From Sipunculus nudus (Eukaryota; Annelida; Sipuncula; Golfingiida; Sipunculidae), in the NCBI GenBank assembly GCA_026874595.1, contig CM049306.1, forward strand, positions 103,491,142-103,555,141: a stretch of DNA of 64,000 nucleotides, in the 5' to 3' direction. Every line of letters begins with the position of its first letter. Positions within the stretch are counted from its first letter, which is position 1. Positions 45,401 to 57,400 of the stretch are shown here, one piece after another. A model generated the notes under the pieces. It was not told the DNA's origin. It saw only the letters and a list, made by a program, of their open reading frames with translations, and did not search any database. The translations under genes were made by a program, and so were the position numbers.

Positions 45401-48400
45401 TATAATACATGTATACCCAATATATATGTAAACAATATTCCCTGATTAAAGAAAATGTTTGACCGTCCTTTAGTTCATGCATTTTCTTAAGGAAAAACTT
45501 AAAAAATTAACAAACACCTCAGAAGGAGCAGAGTGAAAACATTTTTGTTACATATTTTATTCATAAATATATTTTAAGAATGAACTGAACAGCAAGATCA
45601 ACTAGATACATAATTGTCAGTCTGTCACATCTGATAAGCAAGATGTACTTCCCATTTTGTCACAACATTTCTACTAATTTACATTATACAATATGATCTT
45701 ATCCAGAAACCCATCAAGAAGACCAAAGCACTGATTGGGGATCAAGGCATTATTTTTGACAACATGGTAGGTAGCATGTATTTTAACTACATTTGGGAAA
45801 GCTCGGTGTGCATGTACCTGTTATGACAAATTTAATATGCCTGAGCTTATTAACATGAAACACTTACTTATTCTGCTGTTTGTCGCCTTAGCTAAATTGA
45901 TTTGATATATAATCAATATTATCATTACACTCCTTAAGCAGCAGTTATTCACTGCAGTCATTCTTTATCTCTTTCACTTTAACGGCTGCTGTGTTTGGTA
46001 AGATTTTCTGGGTTTTACAACCACAGGCCAAGAAATGGTACCGGGGTGTCACAGGTTAAAAACTGAGAGCTGGATGCACAATGCGACACCTGGCTATCAT
46101 GTTTGTCTGATAACAATTCTTATCCCTGATACTTCAGCCTCCCTGATGCCAGAAATGTCTCCATATAATGTATCTTGAAATTGGACATGAGCCCTCTGTG
46201 CTGTTTCACATCATTTTCTCTTTATCTTGCAGTTTATCACCAGCCCTCTCTGCTGTTTCATATCATTTCCTCTACATCTTGCAGTTTGTCACCAGCCCTC
46301 TGTGCTCTGTCACATCATTTCCTCCGCATTATGCAGTTTCTCACCAGCCCTCTCTGCTGTTTCATATCATTTCCTCTGTATCTTGCAGTTTGTCACCAGC
46401 CCTTTGTGCTGTTTCACATTGATTCCTCTGCATCTTGCAGTTTGTCACCAGCCCTCTGTGCTGTGTCACATCATTTCCTCTGTATCTTGCAGTTTGTCAG
46501 CAGCCCTCTGTGCTGTTTTACATCATTTCCTCAGTATCTTGTTGTTTGTCACTTGCCCTTTGTGCTGTGTCACATCATTTCCTGTGTATTTTGCAGTTTG
46601 TCACCAGCCCGCTGTGCTGCCCAAGCAGATCCAGCATTATGACAGGGAGCTACGTCCACAACCACAACGCCATAAACAACTCAGTCTCAGGAAACTGCAG
46701 CTCACCTGCCTGGCAGCAGGGGCCAGAAAAGAGGGCTTTCGCTACCTACCTCAAGCAGGCTGGCTATAACACATTCTTTGCTGGGAAATACCTGAACCAG
46801 GTAGGTTAATTAATGGTACTTAAATATGCAATAATTTTGTGAACCATCTTAGATTTGAAAGATATCCATGTAGTTATTGTATAGGTAGAACATTGTTCAG
46901 TCTGTCCATGTAGATTCCTAGTATATTTTATAATCCAAAGTAAATAGAAAAGTGAGTGTTCTCATCCCACTCAAGTAATGCAGTCTGTCTGGTAGGTACA
47001 AATGGACATCTATTTCTCCTTATATATTAATATATATATATGTACAGGTCATCATGTAATTACCTCCTGGCAGTAAAAGTATCCTCAGTCCTTCTTAACT
47101 GACTATTATATCCCTGTCATTGTATGAAAGTGTACCAATAATTCTAGGTGAACACTTTTGATTTACATAAGAGCAGTTTTGTTATTGAGACCTTGAGAAG
47201 TTGAAGCGAATTTTTCCTTTTTGTAGTATGGATTCCCACGGACAGGTGGCGTTGAACATATTCCCCCAGGCTGGGACTGGTGGACAGGTCTGGTAAGTAA
47301 AACTACCAGGTAAATCTATGAGATCATCAAATATCCTTTGACAGGAAAAAAGGCATGACCGTAGCATGAGTATTTCTAATTTATCCTGATCCATTCAGAG
47401 TTTGCCTGTACAGGTACTTAAGTACCACATATTAAAATGTAACTACTCTTGGCTCAAGCTGTCTCAGCTTAACTTAAAGTTGAAACCATGTGGTATTGAC
47501 AAACCAGAATAAGACTACTAAATATACTAGCAGTTTTATGTTATATCCTTTGAAGACTGCTTGGCTTGTATCTGCTGCTGATTCTTCCAGCCAACCTTGA
47601 ATAATTATGTTTAATGCATGGTTTATCAGAGCTTTGTGGTTACTGATCATTTAGATTAGCTATTGAACTATATATATTTTATTCTTATCAGTAGGGGCCT
47701 GTTGCAGTAAAATTAATTTAAACTTCCATCATTGAACAACACTACTGTTACTATGGTTATATCATAATGGTTAGCATGGTAACTCACACTCCTCTGGCCA
47801 CACATGACTGATGTCACGGTAATGCAGCAGACCCTTGATGTAATGACATCATAGTTGAATAATTCTCTTTCTGGCTCATGTTTACAGGTGGGTAACTCCA
47901 GGTATTATGACTTTTCTCTGTCTGTGAATGGAACAAAGGAAGTACACAAGCATGACTACAAACAAGACTACCTCACTGATATCATTGTAAGTTCCTCTAA
48001 CTGGTGTATAATGGTTCTATAGAGGCTAAAGCTGGATTTCCATGTTGCAGATAAGTAGTCAGAATGCATAGGACAAATTTGCAAAATTGTTTTTCACAAG
48101 TATGTATGCATAGTCATAACTCTTTCTTGTTTGATAACTACTGATTTTGATAACCATTTAACCATAAATTGCTTTACTCTTTTATATTTTTTGCAAGACA
48201 GCTACATGAAATCGATGATTATAGTATAAAAAATTTCAATAATAATCTAATAAATTAGAATTTTCTTTCTGTTTGATAGAATAAAAATTGCACAATACAA
48301 CCATATCTTAACATGTTATGTTTCCAAAATTTTCAATTAAAGAAATACCATTTATGTTAAAAAAATAGAGCATGGTCATACAACAAAGCCTAAACTTGGA

Positions 48401-51400
48401 AACCCCATGATATGGACAGTTTGATTGGTATGCATAGTGGACGAAAAGGATTTCTTTAGGTCTTTGGATACAAGCAATGTTTGTAGACTAAGCATGGGTA
48501 ATATACATATACAGATGAATGGAAACAACTGAGTTAAAAAAACTCTACAGAGGGATTTTTTTAGGATAAGCAAGTGAACTTTGCATGTAGCGTAAAAAAT
48601 ACAGACTACATACATATGGAAAAGCATTCAGGCTTTTGACTTCAGAGCTAAAATCCATATTTTTGTTCTTAACAGCACCTCAAAATGTCACAATCTTAAT
48701 TATACACGGATATTTACTCAGATGTTCAAAGTTAGATATTTAAATAAGGACATGTGTGTAAATTAAAGTATAAAACACACAAATAGAGAGAAAAAATACT
48801 AGTAACAGTATTTAATAAGCATATATTTGTATGCTTGTTAATAATTATGAGTCACTTCAAGATAATTGATGTGATACCTATCAGTTCAGATTTTTTACAT
48901 ATTAATTGTATCTGCCAAAACAAAGTTTTGCAGATAAAATATTTTTGACCAGGTTCCGCGGCCGCCTCATATGTTTCATGAGGACTCCTTTGAGACCCTT
49001 TGACCTATCTTTCCAAAACCCAGCATAGTTATTCACACACCTATATAGTTATGCCTGATAAAGACTAGTGGTGCCACCTGTGGTCCTTATTGTGCAGTAT
49101 GAATCTGGGTGTCTTTTTGATAACAGCCCATATCTCAGGATTGGTTGAGTTTATTGAGCTGAAATTTTGATTCTGCATATCCATAGATCTTGGATATCTC
49201 CATCTCATACTAGAGACTGGTGGCACCACCTACAATGATTTTCTCGTGGTTTTCATCCATGCGTTTGCCATCTGTTCGTCTGAGTGAAATGTTCAACATA
49301 TTGGGCTGAAATTGTGCGTGTCCATAGATCTTGGCCATCTGGTAACTAAGACTGGTGGCACCATCTGCAATCATTTTTGTGTGGCATCTATCTGTACATT
49401 TGCTTGAGGTGAAACTTGCTCTTATCTCAGGAGTGGCTCAATGTATTGGTCTGAAGTTTGGCATGTACATCCATCTCTGAGAGTTTTCAGTAGATCAGAC
49501 AGGTGGCCCTACCTACCTTACTGTTTTCATAGTATAAATTAAACCTCTTTTCTCAAGAGGATTTTGCCTTATTGGCCTGAAATTGTACACGTCCATTGAT
49601 CTTGGATACCTCCATCTTGTAGTCAAAACTTATCAGCCTGAAATTTTTGGCATGTTTATCCGTCTTGGATAGCTTTGATGTAGACCAGACAGGTGGCGCT
49701 GCCTGCTGTTCTGGTTTTATAGAATACTTTGATGCACTTTTTCTCAGTAGTGGATTGGTGTCTTGGCCTGAAACCTTGCATGGTTTATCATTCTGTAGAT
49801 CTGCTTTTGGTGAAAGTTGCCCATAAATGAGGAGTTGAATTGCCATCACTGATACCACAAGTTTGGAGTCATTCCATGCCTTACTTTACCCTTGTCTCTG
49901 TGACATGGCGGATACACATAATCGCTTGTCGACTACCTGTATTCTAGTTTTTATTACGTAAACATCGATGTGAGCGTTTTCTGTATTAATGAGAATATTC
50001 TCTGTTAGTATTCACACGCCAGAAGCTCCACTTACAAAATTTTCCCTGAGTAGGCCTATCATCGCCCACTTCCGCCTCATTCTCGGTATCTAGGTCATGC
50101 CTCGCTTTGGTAGAGCCACATTATTCTTCTGGCGTTTGTGCTAGACGGACGTATCGACGGGATCCTCCTGTCCGTCCGCTGTTGGTTTTCCCATGCTTGT
50201 TGCTTCACTTACTGTAAGTATGCTTTCATTTTCCCTTGGCCACTATTGACGTCTCTCGGATTTGTTCCTCTTGTGGAGCGTCTCTACCTTCCTGGGATAC
50301 CCACCCCTCTTGTCTCGGCTGTCGCTCCAGTGAGGGCACATGCCTTGGTGAGGCGGACCCATGTTATTATTGTCACACCTGGCCGCCCTCTCAATGGGTT
50401 CGACTTCATGCATGGTCGACTGCCCTTGGTCCCATTGTGCCCTCTCCTGCGCTGTCTTCGGCTCCGGTGGCGGGGAGCAGGGGGGGCGCCACACCTTCTG
50501 TGTCTAGTCGGGTGGCCCTACGCTCCCCCTCTGCGGATCCCCTTCTCGTTCCCGATCCTGTCCCTCCCTCTCAGGGCTCTGTCTTCCAGACCCCTGTTGG
50601 GGCTCCGGCTAGGGCTCTAGCTGCCCCCTCCAGGAAGCATCCGACCCCTACCCCGCCCGGGCCCCCCGAGAAGGCTCTTGCCGTTTCCCTCATTCACCGT
50701 CTCTCCTGTTTTTGTGTATCCTTAAGGGCGGATTTCGACCTTGAGTCGGAGTCCGCACCCCAGGCCACGGCTCCGGGGCAGGTGTCTTTGACCGATCCTC
50801 CTGTGTTGTCCCCGCAGCGTCCCGCTCAGCTGGAGGTCACCCGTTCCCCACCGGCTCCAGCGCAGGTAAGTGCTCCCCCCCTGCTTGATCCGCCCCTTCC
50901 TAGCCGTCTGTCCCTTCGTCCCCTTAGGGACCGTCCTTCCGCTGATGCGGTTCCCCTCCCGTCTGGGTCTCCAGCCACCCGCCCTGCAGTTCCTGATATG
51001 GACCCCGTCTGTGCTCTTGATTCTCCGTCCGTCCATTCTCCGCTTGTATTTACAGATCAGGCGCCTCCGGCCGGTACAGATCAGTGGACTGCTCTCAACA
51101 CGCAGAGGCAGGCGTGGCGCACCATGAAGTCTGACCTACTTGATCAGGTGGCCCGCACCATGCAGGAGTCTCACCCGGACGGGCCGACCTTCCAGCCCCT
51201 CAGGCCGCCGCCCGCCTCTGTCATGTCGGCCGGGATCTATCTGAACACGTCCACACTCTCGGCGCCGACTTCCGGACCTCAGGTCTGCATGGAATTTACC
51301 GATGAGACGGCTCGGCTGCTTGACAATCATCATGCCGCCGTCACCGATGCTATATCCTCATCTTCTGGGTCGCCGGTGCCGCCTGGCGCGCGGCGCCCTT

Positions 51401-54400
51401 GGCAGATCGGTACCTTGTGGTCACCTAAGGCGTATCGGGCGACCTGCCTTGACAGGCTAGTCCCGTCTCCCGCCTTTCCCGCTGTTCCATCGGAACTGAT
51501 GCGGGCCGAAACGGGGCTTGATCAACCCTTCTCTGACGGTAGGTTGCTTTATTCCCTGGCGGCGCATGTATCCGATTCTCAGCTCTCGGATATGGAGGCT
51601 CTTGCCCGCCAGACCGCCGGCGTTGTCAACGAACTTCAGGCCGTTACCAGCCTGTTGTCTATTTCTCCGGATCCTGCCATGTTAAATAAAATATGGCAGG
51701 CTTCCATTCACGCATGTGCCGAGTTACAACACTTGGCCTGGCGCTTGGTGGAGGATTGTATCTTGCTCCGCCGCGCCGGGTGTCTCCACACCCTTCGCTC
51801 CGTCCAGCCCGCGCTATCTCCCACGGAGCTCTCGGATCTCTATACTCAGCCGTTCACGGGATCTCTCTTCTTCGGGGGTCATCTCTCCCGCGTCTATAAG
51901 GCTGCCCTGGATCGTTCAGATCGTCAGGCCCGCCTCCGGTCGGCGCCTCCTCCAACCTCACAGGCGTCTCGCCCTTACCAGTCCCGTACTGCTCCGGTAC
52001 GGGCTGCGGCTGCTAGCCCCTCGGTGGCTCCCGCCAGCCCATCTGCTCGGACGTCCGGGTCTTGCCAGGCCTCCACCTTTCGCGGTAAATCCGCTCGGAG
52101 GGGTCGCGGCCGTAAGTGACACTCCAGGTCCGGTAGGCGGTCTCCATACCTGTTATCCAGCCTGGAGGCGTGTCACCTCGCATCCCCTAGTTTTAAGCAC
52201 AGTTCGTTTCGGTTTCCAAGTTTCCGAATGTTCAATATACCCGCCGTGCTCCGCACCGTCCGCCAGGGCCACTGGGCGTTCAAGATGGATTTAACAGACG
52301 CCTATTTCCATGTACCGATCCACCCTGTGTCTCAGCCGTACCTTCGGTTCGCCTACGGCCCTCGCGTGTTTCAGTTCAGGGCCCTCCCGTTCGGGATCAA
52401 TATTGCGCCCTGGATCTTTATGATCCTTGTTCATGCTGTAACCACTTAGCTCCGGTCGGTCGGGGTATCAGTCCTCCCGTACTTGGACGACTGGCTCGTT
52501 CACGCCCCTTCTCACGATCTACTTCTCCACCACCGTGCCCTCGTGCTTTCCCTTCTTCGCGATCTAGGCTTTCTGGTCAATGTCCAGAAGTCTTATCTGG
52601 TCCCTACCCAGACCATTCAGTTTCTGGGCGTGGTCCTGGATTTTCGGGCCGGTCGTGTATCTCTCCCGCTCGACTTCGCGGTCAATCTGCGGATCCGCTC
52701 CCTTCTGTCGGCTCGTCGTGTCAGCTCCAATCTGGCGGCTTCCTTACACGGTTCTCTCAACTGGGCGGCCACGTTCGTCCCCATGGGCGGCCTATTCCTC
52801 CGCCCGGTGCAGTCACTCCTCCGCTCCGCGCGTCTCCTGGGTTCGGCATCTCAGAGTACGGCGATTCTGCCTGCCCACCAGGCCTGGCGGGCCCTCCACC
52901 CTGGCTCCGGCTGTCTTATCTCCTTCGCGGCATTCCGTTCACGCAGACCTTTAGGATCTTTACCGACGCGTCTCAGTTGGGCTGGGGTGCCCACCTGGCC
53001 GATCTTCGTATTTCCAGCCTCTGGTCTCCTCGGGAGCGTCTACTCCATATCAATGTTCTGGAACTCAGAGCGGTCCGTCGTGCGCTCGAACGCTGGTCTC
53101 CACGCTTTTTGACAGCCATGTTCTCGTCATGACAGACAACACGACGGTTCTTGCATATATCAACAGGCAAGGCGGCACTTGGTCACCCTCGCTTCTGCGG
53201 GAAACTTATCGCCTGTTCGATCTGTGTATCCCTCTCGGTATTACACTTCAGGCTCGTCATGTCCGCGGTGCCGTGAACGTCCTCGCTGACGCCCTTTCCC
53301 GGGATCGCCTCGGTACCCTTACAGCCGTTTCTCTCCCTCCGCCAGGGGATCTTCGGCGCTTGAGGGACTCCATATTTCGACCTGTTCGTATTCCCGAACC
53401 CTCTGCCCCTCGTTCCGTCCGGTCCATGGCTACGTCGCCCTCGCGTCCTTCTCCCGGACTCGCCCCCGTCCGCCTGGACCGGCCGGTTCTTGTACGGGTT
53501 CCAGGCCCCGGCCCTGATCCCGCGGTTACTCCTGCGTCTCTCGGCGGCACCTCTCACGGACCTCATCCTGATCGTCCCGTTTCATCCAACAGCTCCATGG
53601 TTTCCTCGATGTCCTTCGTTTCTCGTCTGTCCACCCATTCTACTGCCGCTGTCGGTCGATCTGCAGCTCCGTCCTCGCACTGCTCGGTCGTACCCTCTGA
53701 GCGCTTTCTTACTGTCGTCCAATCGCTCAAAGATCATGGGTTTTCAACGCCGGTTGCGGCTCTCGAGCGGCTCCCCGTCGACGATCTTCCGACCGTGTGT
53801 ATGACTCCCGCTGGCTCATCTTCTCTTGATGGGCCAGGGAGCGTCATATAGATCCACTGGATGCGCCGGTCCAGTCGCTCCTTGATTTCCTCCTGCATTT
53901 ATTACAGGATAGACGTTTATCCTTCCCCACTATTCGCGGCTATCGGGCGGCTCTTCTTTCCGTGCTTCGCCCCCTCCGTAGGGATTCGGTTCTCCGTCAT
54001 CCCATTGTTTCCCATTTTCTCCAGGGGGTCCGCGCTCGTTCGTCCCGCCCGCTGTACGTAGTTCCTTCTTGGCGCCTTGACGTGGTACTCCGACACCTCC
54101 GCGGCGCTCCTTATGAGCCGCTCCGCTCCGCGCACCTGCTCCATCTGTCGCGTAAGACGGCGTTCCTCCTGGCGCTCGCCACTGCTGGCCGTCGAGCTAA
54201 GCTTCATGCTCTCATGGCTGATCCTAAATTTTCTCAAATTGCGGCTGACGGTTCATCCGCGGACTTTCACTTTCCTCCGGACTTTTATCGTAAATCGCAG
54301 TCTTACGATGACCCCGCAATTTCATGGCACGTTCCTGCCCTGCCAAACGGCCGGTACAGGTTCGGCGCCACGAATTGCTCCGTCCGAGCCTTAAGATACT

Positions 54401-57400
54401 ATCTTAAGGCTATAAAATCTCTCGGGGGGGCCGTAAGAAACTTTTTATTTCTTCAAAATTGGGTGCAGCCGATAAAGAAATAAGTCCTATTACTATCAGT
54501 AACTGGATAAAGGCTGCTATCATCGCCGCACATGACTCTTTACGTCGGGCTGAACTACAGTCCTTCCATGTCACGGCTCATGAGGTCAGGGCTATCGCCT
54601 CATCCTTCGCTTACCTTTCGGGCGTGTCTCCTGCCGCGCTGGTCAAAATGGGTATCTGGAAGTCCCTTTCCACGTTTACTCAATTTTACCTCAAGGACGT
54701 ACGCCTGCAAGACTCGGGCCTTTATGCCATGGGTCCCGTGGTTGCCGCAGGCACTATCATCAACTTCTCCAGCACGGCTTCCTCGACGTCTACTCACGTT
54801 CTGCCCGCTACCTGTCTGCAGACGTCGTCTTCTGCTGTGGTTTCTACTACTTGCTGACCGTATTATCCTCATCCTCGTCGTTCCAGGTCAGTATCTCCCT
54901 CCCTATGGTTTATCTGTTTCTTCTCATTAAAACAGAAAACGCTCACATCAATGTTTACGTAATAAAACCCCCCATTCCCCTCCCCGTGAATGGTGGTTTT
55001 GTTATGAAACGGATGTGAGCTTTTCTGTATTACAATCATCTGTCCCTCCCCCGATACTTCCTACTTCGCCCTCGAATAATGTGGCTCTACCAAAGCGAGG
55101 CATGACCTAGATACCAAGAATGAGGCGGAAGTGGGCGATGATAGGCCTTCTCAGGGAAAATTTTGTAAGTGGAGCATCTGGCGTGTGAATACTAACAGAG
55201 AATATTCTCATTAATACAGAAAAGCTCACATCCGTTTACTAACAAAACCACCATTCACGGGGAGGGGAATGGGGGGTTTTGTTCAGTTTTTTGCCAGCAG
55301 CATTCACTGTGAGTAAACATCAGTATTTGCCATATTTCCTTTAAGTGCTTAAGACCATTGATGAATTGCATTAAGTCACTGTGAACTTATTTACCATCAT
55401 TGCATAAGAAAATATTCATATATAACAAAGGATGTATCAGTAGATGTTGAATTTATTTTATGACTGTGTTGTTTTACATATCTATGTTTGTGATGTTCTA
55501 TGCAGCACAGGAAAGCCCTGGACTTCCTTGGCCTCCAGCACACAGACAGCAGCCCTTTCTTTATGATGCTGTCTACTCCAGCCTGTCATGCTCCTTTTAC
55601 TCCAGCCCCGCAGTATCAGAATGCTTTCCAAAATGAGACTGCTCCAAAAACAAAGAGCTACAACACATACGCCAAGGTAAGTCCACGCAATGAAAGACCT
55701 GCATGCATTATTATAATATGAGTGGAACTCCTTCAACTGGCTTGCTGCATCTGGGTTTTAGTCTTTTGGAAAACGGTGGCCTGTGATAGTGGCCATGTCT
55801 AATAACTGGGTTGATCAATCAATAGGGGTTAAACAAAGGATGTAACATGAGGACTCTGAGGACATCCTCCTGCTGTGAATGTATCTGAGGAGATAGTTGT
55901 GTGGCAGTTGGACTTGTATCGGCTTACTTTAGGGCAGAAAAACATTTTTTGTGACCTCCCCCCAAATCCTAAAACTATAGAAGTTCTGATGTGCAATTTT
56001 TTAACTGCCATTTTCTGGATTGTTGGATGAATATTGTTAATACTTTAAAATCCTCACACACATTTTATGTACACAATGTGAAAGGTCATTTTTCAAGTTC
56101 TTTTTTTCCTGTGTTTTATATTTCTAAAATAGGAATATTGCTAATATGACATTTTCCTAAGCTTAGGGCTATTTTACTGTTATTGTGTAAATTATTGGTT
56201 CCTAAGAACAATGAAATCATCAGTGAATTTTCAAAGTTACAGGTTTAAGTATATTATTTTGGTCTTTGTCAGTGCTACAAGTTTTTTAAACCCCAGTTTA
56301 ACTGTTTCAAATAACTTTTCAGTGAGACAAACAGTATTTCTACGGAACGGGTCAGGCATGAAATAATTAGACATAGTTTTATGTAAAGTATTGATTTTAC
56401 ACAAGAATAATTCAGTGCTCCACATGATTCATGGAGATGTGAATATAACTTATTCTTTTATTTTGTGAAGGATAAACACTGGCTGCTGACCCAAGCTAAA
56501 AACCCAATGACAAAGACAGAGACAGACACCATTGAGAAGATATTTAAGAATAGGTAAGAATAAATGATGTTGTGTTTGTCTCTTCTTATTCAGTCAAAGG
56601 TAACCAAACTCAATTAATTAGTGTACAGTGCACTAGTTATCTACATCCCAAATTAAACTGGTGTCACTGGAATCTTTAAAAATAAGTAAATCCAGTGTTT
56701 TAAGACTTGCACCCATTCAATCAGGAGATATAAATAAAAATTTCCCCCTCAGTTCTTGAAGACATTTGATCAGTTTAATTTAATACTTATACTAACACCA
56801 ATTTTACTTTGTAATGGTCCTTTGTCCCAACATGACTCAACTCAGGTCTTGGTATATTAAAGGTATATTATTTTATAATTATAATTATGAATATATATGA
56901 TATATATTGGTATTATATAACTCCTGGAATATAATGTTTGCTGTCACATGAAAAATTGATTGTTTCTTGTATCATGATACACACTAGTTATCACTAATTA
57001 CCAAATTGAATAAGATGTGAGCCTGACATGGTCACACATGTTTGATTTCTTACCACTAGGTTTCAACATGATAAAGTTGTCATATGTAATGTTAATATAT
57101 TATTAGATGAAGGACTGTATTTTGGTAGAGAGGCATTGTGGTTTTTTTTAATTGGTAAACAAGGCACATTGTACAAAGGGTAGAGGGTTATTGTAAGGGG
57201 TTTTCTTTGATATACAAGACACATTATGTCATTGGTAGGTGGAGGACTCTATTTTGGTCAAGGATGACTAGTTTTATTATTGATATACATAACACAATCT
57301 TTGGTAGGTGGAGGACTTTACTGTCTGTAGATGACATGGTTGAGGACGTAGTGAACACTTTGCAACAGAAAGGACTCCTGGACAACACCTACATCATCTA

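Larger units (their letters stand above)
49948..55283 (+). mobile_element. DIRS-like tyrosine-recombinase retrotransposon, decayed copy
   Basis: A 5.3-kb element of the DIRS order, which integrates by a tyrosine recombinase rather than an integrase. It has inverted terminal repeats (49958-50126 and 55074-55240), with about three differences in ~150 bases by eye. An internal complementary region (54928-55032) is complementary to both outer ends, the hallmark of circular DIRS replication. Coding order is gag-like, reverse transcriptase, RNase H, tyrosine recombinase. The coding part is GC-rich, unlike its host intron. It is broken by several frame changes and stop codons, so this copy cannot encode its own proteins. 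Insertion is in sense orientation with the sulfatase. Confidence 0.85.
47987..55505 (+). other. 7.5-kb intron of the sulfatase gene
   Basis: A large intron whose size is mostly due to insertions: a Helitron-like repeat (48908-49947) directly followed by a DIRS-like element (49948-55283). The remaining left portion is AT-rich and featureless. It ends in 'gttctatgcag' at 55505. Confidence 0.75.

Noticed and set aside
46168-46769. Overlapping open frames of 84-180 residues in all three forward frames
   Set aside because: They are a by-product of the 52-bp acceptor array, which is free of stops in several frames. Only the frame joined to CCPSR from 46597 matches the sulfatase.
50138-54930. Numerous alternative-frame and antisense open frames in the DIRS-like element
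   Set aside because: High GC content makes long shadow frames common. Only the frames carrying gag, YLDD, TDAS and R-HxxR-Y motifs were kept.
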